Shown: one piece after another, positions 46,259 through 55,995 of the stretch
Layout of the letters: each line of letters begins with the position of its first letter
Position numbering within the stretch: the stretch's first letter is position 1
NCBI RefSeq assembly: GCF_019263805.1
Contig: NZ_CP079195.1
Coordinates: forward strand, 3,893,001 to 3,957,000
Length of the DNA stretch: 64,000 nt
Origin: Polaribacter sp. NJDZ03
GTDB lineage: Bacteria > Bacteroidota > Bacteroidia > Flavobacteriales > Flavobacteriaceae
Reading direction: 5' to 3'
The notes under the pieces: generated by a model
Database searches by the model: none
Seen by the model: only the letters and a program-made list of their open reading frames with translations
Told to the model about the DNA's origin: nothing
Program-made: the position numbers and the translations under genes

Positions 46259-46803
46259 TTTAAATTGAAATCACTAGGAGCGTTTGCCCAAAGCTTATAA
46301 TTACCTCCTTTTTGTAATAATTTATTTTTCCAGAGGTTTTCATCATCCATAGAAAAAATATTTTCAAAATCATTGTCACCTACAAACCAAGAATTTTGAT
46401 TCATTTCTTGGTCTAGTTGTTCTTTTTCCCAACCAGAATATCCTAAGAAAAAACGAATGTCTGATGCTTTTAGGGTGTCATTATTTAATAAGTCTTTTAA
46501 ACACTCAAAACTGCCTCCCCAAAATATTCCGTTAGCAACCTCTATACTGTCTGGAAGGAGTTGTGGTACCTTATGTACAAAGTACAAGTTATCTTGTTCT
46601 ACAGGGCCACCTTGATATACCGGGAAATTACAATCAATTTCTGGCAGTAAATCATTAATAGTATACTCTAAAGGTCTATTTAAAATGAACCCAACAGAAT
46701 TACTTGAGGTATGTTCTGTTAATAAGACTATAGTTCTATTAAAAGCGCTATCATTTAAAATAGCTGGTTCTGCAATTAATAATTTTCCTTTATTTAGTTT
46801 CAA
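46255..46803 (-). CDS. YqgE/AlgH family protein
   Basis: A 182-residue member of the UPF0301 (YqgE/AlgH) family, with the conserved opening GKLLIAEPAILNDSAFNRTI, then SVGFILNRPLE, the YQGGPVEQD motif and FFLGYSGWEKEQLDQE. It is cytoplasmic. AlgH was linked to alginate regulation in Pseudomonas, but the molecular function is not settled. It ends convergently with the aminotransferase, sharing stop-codon bases. Confidence 0.92.
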   Translation of the reverse strand: MKLNKGKLLIAEPAILNDSAFNRTIVLLTEHTSSNSVGFILNRPLEYTINDLLPEIDCNFPVYQGGPVEQDNLYFVHKVPQLLPDSIEVANGIFWGGSFECLKDLLNNDTLKASDIRFFLGYSGWEKEQLDQEMNQNSWFVGDNDFENIFSMDDENLWKNKLLQKGGNYKLWANAPSDFNLN

Positions 46804-46853
46804 ATTTTTGATTTAAAAAAGATATGTTAAATATAATAAAAAAAAGCATAAAA

Positions 46854-46881
46854 AAAAACCCTCTTAAAAAAGAGAGCTTTT
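46854..46881 (-). terminator. Terminator after HU gene
   Basis: On the minus strand an 11-bp stem with two G-U pairs (46881-46871 with 46864-46854) is followed by a U run, just past the HU stop. Confidence 0.65.
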
Positions 46882-46904
46882 TATATACTTTAAAACTATA
46901 TGTT

Positions 46905-47177
46905 TTAGTTTACAGCGTCGCTTAAACCAGCTCCAGCTTTAAATTTAGCTACGTTTTTAGCAGCAATTTCAATAGTTTTTCCTGTTTGAGGGTTTCTTCC
47001 TGTTCTAGCAGCTCTGTTAGAAACAGAGAATGTACCAAAACCAACTAAAGCAACTTTATCACCACCTTTTAAAGCAGAAGTTACATTGTCTGTAAAAGAT
47101 TCTAATGCCGCTTTAGCTGCTACTTTAGAAATTCCTGCATCAGCAGCCATTGCATCGATTAAATCTGACTTGTTCAT
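46905..47177 (-). CDS. HU-family DNA-binding protein
   Basis: A 90-residue HU/IHF-type nucleoid protein: [20 protein letters not shown], the central GFGTFSV strand, and the DNA-intercalating arm [11 protein letters not shown]. Full normal length. It bends and compacts chromosomal DNA. It is monocistronic, with its own strong promoter and terminator, as expected for an abundant protein. Confidence 0.95.
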   Translation of the reverse strand: MNKSDLIDAMAADAGISKVAAKAALESFTDNVTSALKGGDKVALVGFGTFSVSNRAARTGRNPQTGKTIEIAAKNVAKFKAGAGLSDAVN

Positions 47178-47228
47178 AATAAATAAATTTTTTAATATTA
47201 ATTGAATATTTTTTGCTTAATAGCTTAA

Positions 47229-47259
47229 CAAATATAGATGGATTAAGGGTTTACGCAAA
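47229..47259 (-). promoter_or_regulatory. Consensus promoter of HU gene
   Basis: On the minus strand TTTG (47259-47256) is followed after 19 bp by TATATTTG (47236-47229). This is a near-perfect Bacteroidetes promoter about 50 bp upstream of the HU start. Confidence 0.8.
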
Positions 47260-47363
47260 TTTGAGTGCAAAAAAAGCACCTTTTTGTTAATAAATATGTG
47301 TAAATTGTTAATAAAGGTAGTTGTAAAACACAAAAACCTGTAAAAACCTTACAGATAAAGGCT

Positions 47364-48314
47364 TTAGAAGACATTTGCTTCTGGCGAGAAAGTATAGCCA
47401 TTTAATAAACTTTTGGCATCCATTTTTTTCTTTCCTGATAGTTTTATTTCATCAATAATAATGAAACCGCCATGAACAGCCACTTTTAATTCTTTTTTAG
47501 TCGCTATAATTTTACCAATTTCAAAAACATGAACTTCTTCTTCTATTTCTTTTCTAATGGCATAAATTTTAGCAGTTATTTCTTCTTCTTCATTTTTAAT
47601 GATAGTCCAAGATGCTGGAAAAGGATTTAAACCTCTAATTTTATTATAGATGTTGTCTAAAGAATCTGTCCAATCTATTCTGCAATTTTCTGGATTTAAT
47701 TTAGATGCAGATTTCTCTTCTAAATCTGGTTGTTTTGTAGTGTTTACTTTTTCTGTAGCAATTAGGTCTATTGTTTTACCAACTAAATCGGCTCCTAAAA
47801 ACATTAATTTATCATGTAGCGTACCAACTGTTTCTGTTTCCGAAACCGCTATTTCTTTTTGTAAGATAATTTCTCCGGTATCAATTTTATCATCAATAAA
47901 AAAAGTAGTTACACCCGTTTTAGTTTCTCCATTTATAATTGCCCAATGTATAGGTGCTGCACCTCTATATTCTGGTAGTAAAGAAGCGTGTAAATTAAAA
48001 GTACCATATTTAGGCATTTGCCAAACTATTTTTGGTAACATTCTAAAAGCAACTACAATTTGTACATCAGCATTTAAATTTTTTAATTCTATATTAAAAG
48101 CTTCGTTTTTTAAATTGGTAGGTTGTAAAACCGGTAAATTTACAGAAGTTGCATATTTTTTTACGGCAGATTCATTTAATTTTCGTCCTCTTCCTGCTGG
48201 TTTGTCTGCCGCTGTAATAACACCAACTACATTATAATCATTTTCTACCAAATGCTTTAAAATAGTAACAGCAAAATCTGGAGTTCCCATAAAAACAATA
48301 CGCATATCTTTCAT
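47364..48314 (-). CDS. fmt: Methionyl-tRNA formyltransferase
   Basis: A 316-residue enzyme that formylates initiator Met-tRNA with 10-formyl-THF. The catalytic set is visible: Asn107 and His109 in NLHASLLPEYRGAAP, and Asp145 in DDKIDTGEI. The N-terminal MGTPDFAV binds the cofactor domain and a C-terminal tRNA-binding domain is present. It starts 2 bp after recQ ends on the same strand, so the two are co-transcribed. Confidence 0.96.
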   Translation of the reverse strand: MKDMRIVFMGTPDFAVTILKHLVENDYNVVGVITAADKPAGRGRKLNESAVKKYATSVNLPVLQPTNLKNEAFNIELKNLNADVQIVVAFRMLPKIVWQMPKYGTFNLHASLLPEYRGAAPIHWAIINGETKTGVTTFFIDDKIDTGEIILQKEIAVSETETVGTLHDKLMFLGADLVGKTIDLIATEKVNTTKQPDLEEKSASKLNPENCRIDWTDSLDNIYNKIRGLNPFPASWTIIKNEEEEITAKIYAIRKEIEEEVHVFEIGKIIATKKELKVAVHGGFIIIDEIKLSGKKKMDAKSLLNGYTFSPEANVF

Positions 48315-48316
48315 AA

Positions 48317-50218
48317 TTAGTGGATTAATTGGTATTTATTCTGATGATTAATTTTTATTTTATCATCTGTTAATAGTTGTCGCAAATGTATTAAAATGTC
48401 TTTTTCATCTGCTACTAAAGAAGCACTAATTTCTTGGGATGATAAAACTTGCTTATTCTTTAAAAGTAGCATTATTTCTGATGATAAATTTTTAGTAGGC
48501 TTTCTGTTTTCTGAAATACAAACATCGCAAATACCACATTTTTCTGTTTTTATTTCATCAAAATAACTTAAAACCTGATTACTTCTACAAACGGAATTGT
48601 TATTTACAAAAGCAATTAAATCTTCAGATTTTTGTTTTTTCTGATGGATGAATTGCTTCATTTCTCTAGAGCACCTATTTATGGTGTAATCATCTTCTCT
48701 AGGTAATAAAAAAACAAGTTCGGCATCATTTTTTACAGGCTTATATGCAATGATATTATCGTTTTCTAAACGTTCAAAATTTGCTAAAACAAGGTTAGTG
48801 GTTAAACCCGCTTTTTTTGCGATAAAAAATTCATCAATCTTTACTTCTTCCTCAAATAAACCAGCATAGGTTCTTAATATAGAGTTGGTAAAATTTTTAA
48901 TAATTGAATTTTTATCTAGATAATTTAATACCGTTTTACTGTTTACAATAAATTGCAACGTAGATTTTTTGTTATATAGATTGCTAATTTCTATAATTCC
49001 GTTGTTGGATAATATTTTAAGAGCAGTATCTACTTTTAATACGGAGTAATTATATTTTTTAGAAAATTCTAAAAGATTAAAAGAATGCGATTCTTCGTTT
49101 AATTCACCTATAGAAACTCTAAAATATTGATATAATTTTTTATGTATTTCTTTAATTTCTGTAATGCTTAACAGTGTTTTTTCTAATCGATCTTTAAATA
49201 ATAAAATATCACTTTTATTAAATAACAAAACCGCAAACGATTTTTTACCACTTCTACCAGCTCTACCAGTTTCTTGTACGTAATTTTCTATACTTGTAGG
49301 TAAGTCTAAATGAATAACCAAACCAACATTTGCTTTGTCAATTCCCATTCCGAAGGCATTTGTTGCCACCATAATAGGTGTTTTTTCTGTCATCCAGTTT
49401 TCAAAGGAAATATTTTTTTCTACGGATGATAATCCACCGTGATAAAAAGAACTTTTAAAGTTATTTGCGTTTAAAAATGAGGCTATCTGAGTCGTTTTTT
49501 TTCTAGAATTGACATAAACAATTGCCGGAGTTTTTGTTTTTGTAAATATTTGAAGTAAACGTTGTAATTTATCTTCAATAGTAAATATTTGATAGGCTAA
49601 ATTTTCTCTATAAAAAGATTTTTTAAAAAGTAGCGGTTCTTTTAATTCAAGGTTTTTTTCAATATCACTAAGAACTTTTTGGTTTGCTGTTGCTGTTAAA
49701 GCGATAAAAGGAATATTTGGTTTTAACTCTCTTAAGATATTGATGTTTCTGTATGAAGGTCTAAAATCATGTCCCCATTCAGAAATACAATGTGCTTCAT
49801 CAATAGCAATTAAATTAACGTTTAATTCTTTTACTTTCTGTTGAATAAAATAGGACTGCAACCTTTCTGGAGAAAGATATAAGAATTTTATGCCTCCAAA
49901 TTTAACATTGTCAAACAACGTTATCATTTCATCTTGTGTAGCACCAGATTTAATGGTTGTGGCTTTTATTCCTTTTTGAGTTAAGTTTTCTACTTGATCT
50001 TGCATTAAAGCAATTAAAGGTGAAATAACCAAACAGACACCTTCTTTTGCCAAAGCCGGAATTTGAAAGCAGATAGATTTTCCACCACCTGTTGGCAGTA
50101 ATGCAATGACATCTTTTTGAGCTAAAGATGCCGTAATTATTTCTTCTTGTTGTGGTCTAAATTCAGAAAAGCCCCAATATTTTTTTAATATTTCTTTTGG
50201 CGAAATCATAATTCGCAA
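48317..50218 (-). CDS. recQ: RecQ ATP-dependent DNA helicase
   Basis: A superfamily 2 helicase of about 630 residues. It has the motif 0 region FRPQQEEII, Walker A LPTGGGKS, DEAH box IDEAHCISEWGHDFRPSY, motif VI QETGRAGRSGK, and a zinc cluster (Cys in RCSREMK, CRSN, CGICDVC). The usual C-terminal HRDC domain is absent, leaving a winged-helix end. The start is probably MISPKEILKKYW at 50209, because the first three codons overlap the upstream ATPase gene. Confidence 0.95.
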   Translation of the reverse strand: MRIMISPKEILKKYWGFSEFRPQQEEIITASLAQKDVIALLPTGGGKSICFQIPALAKEGVCLVISPLIALMQDQVENLTQKGIKATTIKSGATQDEMITLFDNVKFGGIKFLYLSPERLQSYFIQQKVKELNVNLIAIDEAHCISEWGHDFRPSYRNINILRELKPNIPFIALTATANQKVLSDIEKNLELKEPLLFKKSFYRENLAYQIFTIEDKLQRLLQIFTKTKTPAIVYVNSRKKTTQIASFLNANNFKSSFYHGGLSSVEKNISFENWMTEKTPIMVATNAFGMGIDKANVGLVIHLDLPTSIENYVQETGRAGRSGKKSFAVLLFNKSDILLFKDRLEKTLLSITEIKEIHKKLYQYFRVSIGELNEESHSFNLLEFSKKYNYSVLKVDTALKILSNNGIIEISNLYNKKSTLQFIVNSKTVLNYLDKNSIIKNFTNSILRTYAGLFEEEVKIDEFFIAKKAGLTTNLVLANFERLENDNIIAYKPVKNDAELVFLLPREDDYTINRCSREMKQFIHQKKQKSEDLIAFVNNNSVCRSNQVLSYFDEIKTEKCGICDVCISENRKPTKNLSSEIMLLLKNKQVLSSQEISASLVADEKDILIHLRQLLTDDKIKINHQNKYQLIH

Positions 50219-50748
50219 GCAAGCGAATTCATAACAAAATCGGTTCTTTCTTTTAAATTTCCAAATGGAACATTAATTATTGCGTATCCTAAATCTGTAT
50301 AAGATTTTATTAAAAACTTGTCAATTTCTAATGTTTCTTCAAAAGATTCATAGCGTTCATTATCAGTGGTGTGTATCTCTTTCCAGGGAGCAAAATGAAA
50401 AATTTTAGTGTATTTGTAAAGATTGCTTTTTTCGAAAAAAGTTGATGGGTAGTCGGTTTTAAAAAAGTCCATATATGCATGGACATCCGGAATTCCTCTA
50501 TCAAAAAAAACAAGTTCTTTATTGTTATTATTTGCTTCTATAAATTGTTTTTCTCTGCCTTCTAAAAGCATTTGACTAAACAATAAAGGTTCTGTTAAGA
50601 ACAGTTGATCTATTCCTTTTTTTTGTGCTTCTAAGGTTACTTCTCTAGAAATTTCGGGCATACAAAAACACCCTCTATTTGTTAATTCATTTATAACGGA
50701 AGTTTTTCCTGTTCCAGGTCCACCTATTAAGACTATTTTTTGTTGCAT
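50206..50748 (-). CDS. Small AAA/P-loop ATPase (AAA_28-like)
   Basis: A 180-residue NTPase with P-loop IGGPGTGKTS (8-17) and the motif FFDRGIPDVHAY (near 90), typical of the AAA_28 group of predicted nucleotide kinases. The substrate is unknown. It overlaps the start of recQ by a few bases, suggesting one transcript with recQ and fmt. A -7 box sits only 4 bp before its ATG. Confidence 0.8.
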   Translation of the reverse strand: MQQKIVLIGGPGTGKTSVINELTNRGCFCMPEISREVTLEAQKKGIDQLFLTEPLLFSQMLLEGREKQFIEANNNNKELVFFDRGIPDVHAYMDFFKTDYPSTFFEKSNLYKYTKIFHFAPWKEIHTTDNERYESFEETLEIDKFLIKSYTDLGYAIINVPFGNLKERTDFVMNSLACEL

Positions 50749-50752
50749 TTCA

Positions 50753-50760
50753 CAAAAATA
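50753..50760 (-). promoter_or_regulatory. -7 box almost abutting the ATPase start
   Basis: On the minus strand TATTTTTG ends at 50753, 4 bp before ATG 50748-50746. If used, the transcript would be leaderless or nearly so. Confidence 0.4.
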
Positions 50761-50792
50761 AATGAATCTCTTTATAAAACTAATTTTTAATG

Positions 50793-50800
50793 TAATTTTG
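50793..50800 (+). promoter_or_regulatory. -7 box TAATTTTG before DUF493 gene
   Basis: TAATTTTG matches TAnnTTTG, 44 bp upstream of the DUF493 start and divergent from the ATPase promoter. Confidence 0.45.
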
Positions 50801-50844
50801 TGGCTTGTTATCTATAATTAATTTAGATTTAAGAAAGTATTTTT

Positions 50845-51126
50845 ATGAGTGATAAAAAAGAATTTTACGCAAAGTTAAAAGATCAATTAGATGATACTAC
50901 TAGCTTTCCTGCAGATTATATGTATAAATTTATTGTGCCTACAGATGGTAATCAGGTTCAAGAAGTAGAAGATTTATTTAATGACTCAGGAGCAGTAATA
51001 AATACAAAAAAGTCTAAGACAGGGAAATATGTGAGTGTTTCTATCGTATTAAAGATAGAAAGTTCAGATAAAGTAATTTCATATTATTTAAAAGCTGAAA
51101 AAATTAAAGGAATCATATCATTATAA
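50845..51126 (+). CDS. DUF493 (YbeD-like) family protein
   Basis: A 93-residue ferredoxin-like small protein of the DUF493/YbeD group (YKFIVPTDGNQVQEVEDLF, GKYVSVSIVLKIESSDKVI). It is cytoplasmic; YbeD has been linked to regulation, but no mechanism is established. It begins a run with three periplasmic folding genes and a MoxR ATPase. Confidence 0.82.
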   Translation: MSDKKEFYAKLKDQLDDTTSFPADYMYKFIVPTDGNQVQEVEDLFNDSGAVINTKKSKTGKYVSVSIVLKIESSDKVISYYLKAEKIKGIISL

Positions 51127-51136
51127 TTAAGTGTTT

Positions 51137-52771
51137 ATGAAAAAAATAGTTTTATTATTTGTTTTAGTTGCATCCATATCTGTCTTCTCACAAAAGAAAG
51201 AGAAAACGTTAATTACAATAGATGGAGAAAAAACAACTGTTTCTGAATTTAAAAGAATCTATGAAAAAAATTTAGACGCTATAGATAATGAAGAAGCCAA
51301 AAGCATTACAAATAATTTAGACTTATACATTAATTATAAGCTAAAAGTAAAAGAAGCTTATGCTATTCATTTAGATACGTTGCCCTCTTATAAAAGAGAA
51401 ATGGAGTCTTATAAAAACCAACTTTCTGCACCTTATTTACAAGACACTACTTTTATAGATCAATTGGTAAAAGAGGCTTATTTTAGAACAAAAAATAAGG
51501 TAAAAGCAAAACATATTTTAATGAGACTGCCAAGAGAAGCATCTCCCAGAGATACTTTAATGGTTTATAATAAAATCTTAGAGCTAAGAGAAAGAATTAT
51601 AAAAGGTGAAAAATTTGAAGCAATAGCTGCACAATATTCAGAAGATAGGTCTGCGCAAGACGATCCTAAAACAGGCAGAAAAGGAAATGGTGGTAATTTA
51701 GGCTATTTCTCTGCTTTTAATATGGTGTATCCTTTTGAAGTTGCCGCGTATGCTACTAAGGTTGGTGAAATTTCTATGCCATTTAAAACACAATTTGGCT
51801 ATCATATTATGCAAGTTGATGATATAAAAGAATCTAAAGGAGAAATTGAAGCAGCACATATTTTAATAAGAGACACCACTGCTGTTGGTAAAATGAAGAT
51901 AGATAGTATTTATGTAAAATTAAAGAATAAAGAGCTTTTTGAAGATTTAGCCAAAAAATATTCAGAAGATCCTGGTTCTAAAAATAATGGAGGTAAGTTA
52001 GGTAAATTTGGAGCAGGGAAAATGGTAAAATCATTTGATGATGCAGCTTTTGCCTTAGAAAACGTATCAGATTTTTCTAAACCATTTAGAAGTCAGTTTG
52101 GTTGGCATATTGTTAAATTGTTAAAAAGACATCCTATTCAATCTTTTGATGAAATGAAAGTTGAATTAAAAGAAAAAATAAAAAAGAGCTCTAGAATGCA
52201 GTTGTCTGAAGATGCAGTTGTAAATAAATTAAAAAAAGAGTACACAATTACAGAATACGAGGAAGCTAAAAAGATTTTAGATCGTAAAAATCTAAGAGCA
52301 ATTCCAAAAGATTCATTACAGAATACTTTAATTAGTATAAATGATAAAAATATTACACAAGAAACTTTTATAAGCTATATTAGAAATAGAAGACATTTAG
52401 CTGTTTTTAAACTTTTTGAAATGTTTAAAGAAGATCAAATTCTTACGTACTATAAAGAGAATTTAATTTATACGGAACCAGAATATGCCTATACTTTAAA
52501 AGAGTATGAAGATGGTTTATTGCTTTTTGAATTGATGCAAGAAAAAATTTGGGCAAAGTCTTCTAATGATTCAATTGGCTTGCAAAAGTTCTTTGAGAGC
52601 CAAACGGATACTTATGCAACAACCGATTTAAATAGTGTTAAAGGACAGGTAATTAATGATTACCAAAACTTTTTAGACAAAAATTGGATTGCAGATTTAA
52701 GAAAGAAAAGTAAAGTGAAGGTGAATAAAAAGGAATTGAAAAAGTTAATTAAATTTTACGAAAATAAATGA
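51137..52771 (+). CDS. Parvulin-type peptidyl-prolyl isomerase with two rotamase domains
   Basis: A 544-residue exported protein. I start at ATG 51137, which gives a signal peptide (MKKIVLLFVLVASISVFSQ); a GTG two codons earlier is possible. Two parvulin domains are visible: KVKAKHILMRLP to FGYHIMQVDDI (about 120-235), and IEAAHILIRDT to FGWHIVKLLKR (about 240-335). It probably acts in the periplasm on outer-membrane protein folding. It overlaps the next gene by 4 bp; with SurA downstream it forms a folding operon. Confidence 0.88.
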   Translation: MKKIVLLFVLVASISVFSQKKEKTLITIDGEKTTVSEFKRIYEKNLDAIDNEEAKSITNNLDLYINYKLKVKEAYAIHLDTLPSYKREMESYKNQLSAPYLQDTTFIDQLVKEAYFRTKNKVKAKHILMRLPREASPRDTLMVYNKILELRERIIKGEKFEAIAAQYSEDRSAQDDPKTGRKGNGGNLGYFSAFNMVYPFEVAAYATKVGEISMPFKTQFGYHIMQVDDIKESKGEIEAAHILIRDTTAVGKMKIDSIYVKLKNKELFEDLAKKYSEDPGSKNNGGKLGKFGAGKMVKSFDDAAFALENVSDFSKPFRSQFGWHIVKLLKRHPIQSFDEMKVELKEKIKKSSRMQLSEDAVVNKLKKEYTITEYEEAKKILDRKNLRAIPKDSLQNTLISINDKNITQETFISYIRNRRHLAVFKLFEMFKEDQILTYYKENLIYTEPEYAYTLKEYEDGLLLFELMQEKIWAKSSNDSIGLQKFFESQTDTYATTDLNSVKGQVINDYQNFLDKNWIADLRKKSKVKVNKKELKKLIKFYENK

Positions 52772-53616
52772 TGAAATATTTTGCTTTTCTATTTTGTGTA
52801 GTACTATTTTCTTCTTGTGATTTTTTTACAATGAAAGAAAAGGAAATAAATACCTCAGAAGTTGTGGCTTCTGTTAATACGGGAAAGCTTTTTAAAAAAG
52901 ATTTAGTAAACGTATTACCTAAAAATATAAGCAGTGTAGACAGCCTTGTATTGGTAAAAAGCTATATTCAAAACTGGGCAATTAAAAGACTCTTGCTAGA
53001 AAAAGCTAAGAATAATATTTCTTTAGAATCGTTAAACCAAATAGACAATCTAGTTAAAGATTATAAAGAAAGTTTATTAATTAATAATTTTAAAGAACAA
53101 CTTGTAAAACAACAATTAGATACTGTTATTTCTGAAGAGGAATTAGCGGAATATTATATGTTGAATAAGGAGAATTTTAAACTAAATGAAGAGCTTGTTA
53201 AAATAAGATATCTTCATGTAGATAAAAATATTAAAGATAAAAAGGATATTTTAAAACTCTTTAAATCTGATGATATTAGTGATCTAGAAAAATTAGAAAA
53301 ACAAGAGTTGAGTTTTAAATCTCATCAATTTAACGACTCTGTTTGGACACAATTAGATAACATTTTGTTAAAACTTCCTTTTTCAAAGGAAATACTGTTA
53401 AAAAAAACAAAATTCATCGAAAAACAAGACTCAATAGGTTTATATTTGGTGGCTATTAATGACGTGTTAGAACGTAATTCTATTGCACCATTAAGTTATA
53501 TTACCCCAACTATAGAACAAATGATTTTACATAAACGTAAAATTGAATTATTAAGAGAGATAGAAAAAATAATAGTAAAAGATGCAACACAGAACAACAA
53601 TTTTAAAATATATTAA
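52768..53616 (+). CDS. Periplasmic lipoprotein, SurA-operon partner
   Basis: A 282-residue predicted lipoprotein (cysteine 17 in LFSSCDFF) that is almost entirely helical after residue 60. It resembles the helical chaperone segments of SurA/PpiD proteins but lacks a visible rotamase domain. It overlaps the isomerase upstream by 4 bp and SurA downstream by 35 bp. I infer a chaperone role with its two neighbours; no conserved motif proves it. Confidence 0.65.
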   Translation: MMKYFAFLFCVVLFSSCDFFTMKEKEINTSEVVASVNTGKLFKKDLVNVLPKNISSVDSLVLVKSYIQNWAIKRLLLEKAKNNISLESLNQIDNLVKDYKESLLINNFKEQLVKQQLDTVISEEELAEYYMLNKENFKLNEELVKIRYLHVDKNIKDKKDILKLFKSDDISDLEKLEKQELSFKSHQFNDSVWTQLDNILLKLPFSKEILLKKTKFIEKQDSIGLYLVAINDVLERNSIAPLSYITPTIEQMILHKRKIELLREIEKIIVKDATQNNNFKIY

Positions 53617-54964
53617 ATCATCAATTTTAGCACTATTCTTATGCTTTTTAGGACTGCAAACTTCTGCACAAAAAGTAAAAATAGATGGTGTAGCCGTTGT
53701 TATTGGTAAAAACATTGTTTTAGATTCTGATATTGCTAAATTTAAGCAAGAAGTAGAGGTAAGGAGCGAAGGAAAAGTGCAAATTACAGACTGCGAAATG
53801 CTAGAAGAATTAATGCAACAGAAATTAATGGCACACCATGCTGTTGTAGATAGTGTTACTGTTTCAGATGCCGAAATTTCAGATAAAGTAGAGAGAAGTA
53901 TCCAGTATTTTACACAACAATATGGTAATGTAGATAAAGTTATTAAAGCCTATGGTTTTAATGATTTAGAAGATTTAAAAAAGGAATTAACAACCGTGCA
54001 AACAGAAAATATTTTAATTGAAAAAGAGCAATTAAAGATTACTGAAAAAATAGATGTTACTCCAGAGGAAGTTCGTTTGTATTTTAATGGATTAAAAGAA
54101 AAAGATGAATTACCTCAGTTTCCTGCAGAAATAGAATTAGCTCAAGTAGTTTTAAAAGCAGTACCTACCAAAGAAGAAACAGAAAGAGTTATTAATAAAC
54201 TTAATGAATTAAAAAAAGAAATAGAAGAAGGTTCTAATTTTAGAATGAAAGCTATTATTAATTCTGATGATCCTGGAGTTACTACCAATGGAGGTGAATA
54301 TTCGGTAACAAAAGAATCTGCTTTTATTAAAGAATTTAAAGAAATGGCTTTTACTTTAGATGTTGGTCAGGTTTCTAAACCATTTAAATCTGAATTTGGT
54401 TATCATATAATGCAATTACATGCAGTTAAAGGAAATACAAGAGTTGCTTCTCATATTTTAATGCAACCAGAAGTTCCAGATTCTAAAATGAATGAACTTA
54501 AAGTAAAAGCAGATAGTATTGTTCAAAAAATTAGAGAAGGAGCTTTAACTTTTGAGGAAGCTGTTAAAAAATATTCTGATGACGAGGACACTAGAAATAG
54601 TGGAGGGCTTATTATTAACCCATCTACAGGAGAATCTAAATTCGATTTAACAAGAATGGATCCTGCTTTTTATGCAAGAGTTAGTGATCTTAAAAAAGGT
54701 GAAATGACAGACCCTTTTTATGATGAAGAAAGATCTGGAGATAAAATGTTTAAATTCATTTTAATGAAAGGTAGAACAGATACGCATGTTGCAAATATTA
54801 TTGACGATTATGTTAAAGTACAGCAATTAGCACTTCAAAAAAAGAAAGAAGAAACCATTACAAAATGGTCTAAAGAAAAAATAAAAGATACTTATATTAA
54901 CATCGGACCTACACATAGTAAATGTACGTTTGATAAGAATTGGAAAAAAGCAGTAAATAAATAA
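53582..54964 (+). CDS. SurA-like periplasmic chaperone/isomerase
   Basis: A 460-residue exported protein with a signal peptide ending near TSAQ, a SurA N-terminal helical domain (VAVVIGKNIVLDSDI, CEMLEELMQQKLMAHHAV) and two rotamase domains (IELAQVVLKAVP to FGYHIMQLHAV, then VASHILMQPE to FKFILMKGR). Such proteins escort outer-membrane proteins, which would include SusC-type barrels. The start overlaps the previous gene by 35 bp, and its stop codon overlaps the MoxR start. Confidence 0.88.
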   Translation: MQHRTTILKYIKSSILALFLCFLGLQTSAQKVKIDGVAVVIGKNIVLDSDIAKFKQEVEVRSEGKVQITDCEMLEELMQQKLMAHHAVVDSVTVSDAEISDKVERSIQYFTQQYGNVDKVIKAYGFNDLEDLKKELTTVQTENILIEKEQLKITEKIDVTPEEVRLYFNGLKEKDELPQFPAEIELAQVVLKAVPTKEETERVINKLNELKKEIEEGSNFRMKAIINSDDPGVTTNGGEYSVTKESAFIKEFKEMAFTLDVGQVSKPFKSEFGYHIMQLHAVKGNTRVASHILMQPEVPDSKMNELKVKADSIVQKIREGALTFEEAVKKYSDDEDTRNSGGLIINPSTGESKFDLTRMDPAFYARVSDLKKGEMTDPFYDEERSGDKMFKFILMKGRTDTHVANIIDDYVKVQQLALQKKKEETITKWSKEKIKDTYINIGPTHSKCTFDKNWKKAVNK

Positions 54965-55917
54965 TGTCTGACGTTAAAGCTGTAAAAGATTTAGTAGACA
55001 AATACAACGCACTAAAAACAGAAATAGGTAAAGTAATTATTGGTCAACATGAAGCTGTTAATTTTACTTTACTATCTATTTTTTGCGGAGGTCACTCATT
55101 ATTAGTTGGTGTACCTGGTTTGGCTAAAACTTTATTAGTAAATACAGTGTCAGATGCTTTAGGATTGGGTTTTAAAAGAATTCAATTTACACCAGATTTA
55201 ATGCCTTCCGACATTTTAGGTAGTGAAATTTTAGACGAAAACAGGCATTTTAAATTTATTAAAGGCCCTATTTTCTCTAATATTATTCTTGCTGATGAAA
55301 TTAACAGAACTCCACCAAAAACGCAGGCAGCTTTATTGGAAGCAATGCAAGAGCGTTCAGTAACGGTTTCTGGAAATCATTATAAATTAGATTTACCGTT
55401 CTTTGTATTAGCAACGCAAAATCCAATTGAGCAAGAAGGAACTTATCCTTTACCAGAAGCTCAATTAGATCGATTTATGTTTTCTATTTATTTAGAATAT
55501 CCTTCTTTTGAAGAAGAGGTAGCAGTTGTAAAAAGTACAACAGGTAATAAAATTACTACTATAAACCCATTATTTTCTGCGGAAGAAATTGTTGAAATTC
55601 AAAAATTAATTCGTAAAATCCCTGTTGCAGATAATGTAATAGAATATGCAGTTGGTTTAGTTGGTAAAACAAGACCAAAATCTAAAGAAGCAACAGATCT
55701 AGTAAAATCTTACTTAGACTGGGGTGCAGGGCCAAGAGCATCTCAAAATTTAATCTTAGCAGCTAAAGCACATGCAGCTGTAAACGGAAAGTTTTCTCCA
55801 GATATAGAAAATGTAAAGGCAGTAGCTATTCCTATTTTATCGCACAGAATTGTAAAAAATTACAAAGCAGAGGCAGAGGGAATTACGGTTGCAGATATTA
55901 TAAAGTCTCTTTTGTAG
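54964..55917 (+). CDS. MoxR-family AAA+ ATPase
   Basis: A 317-residue MoxR ATPase: Walker A GVPGLAKT (49-56), Walker B LADE (109-112) followed by INRTPPKTQ, and the sensor region TQNPIEQEGTYPLPEAQLDRF. MoxR proteins act as chaperones that insert cofactors or assemble complexes, usually next to a von Willebrand A-domain gene. Here no such partner follows. A terminator stands directly after it. Confidence 0.93.
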   Translation: MSDVKAVKDLVDKYNALKTEIGKVIIGQHEAVNFTLLSIFCGGHSLLVGVPGLAKTLLVNTVSDALGLGFKRIQFTPDLMPSDILGSEILDENRHFKFIKGPIFSNIILADEINRTPPKTQAALLEAMQERSVTVSGNHYKLDLPFFVLATQNPIEQEGTYPLPEAQLDRFMFSIYLEYPSFEEEVAVVKSTTGNKITTINPLFSAEEIVEIQKLIRKIPVADNVIEYAVGLVGKTRPKSKEATDLVKSYLDWGAGPRASQNLILAAKAHAAVNGKFSPDIENVKAVAIPILSHRIVKNYKAEAEGITVADIIKSLL

Positions 55918-55940
55918 ATATATTATATTTTTCAAACATA

Positions 55941-55968
55941 AAAAAACACGGCATTTGCCGTGTTTTTT
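55941..55968. terminator. Bidirectional terminator
   Basis: A perfect 12-bp GC-containing stem (55941-55952 with 55957-55968), A6 left and T6 right, between convergent moxR-type and rsmD genes. Confidence 0.9.
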
Positions 55969-55995
55969 TATGAGTAAACTTTTAATTGATGAGAA

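Noticed and set aside
47650..48237. 195-codon frame antisense to fmt
   Set aside because: It lies entirely within the conserved fmt gene, has no recognisable motif, and no promoter-like element.
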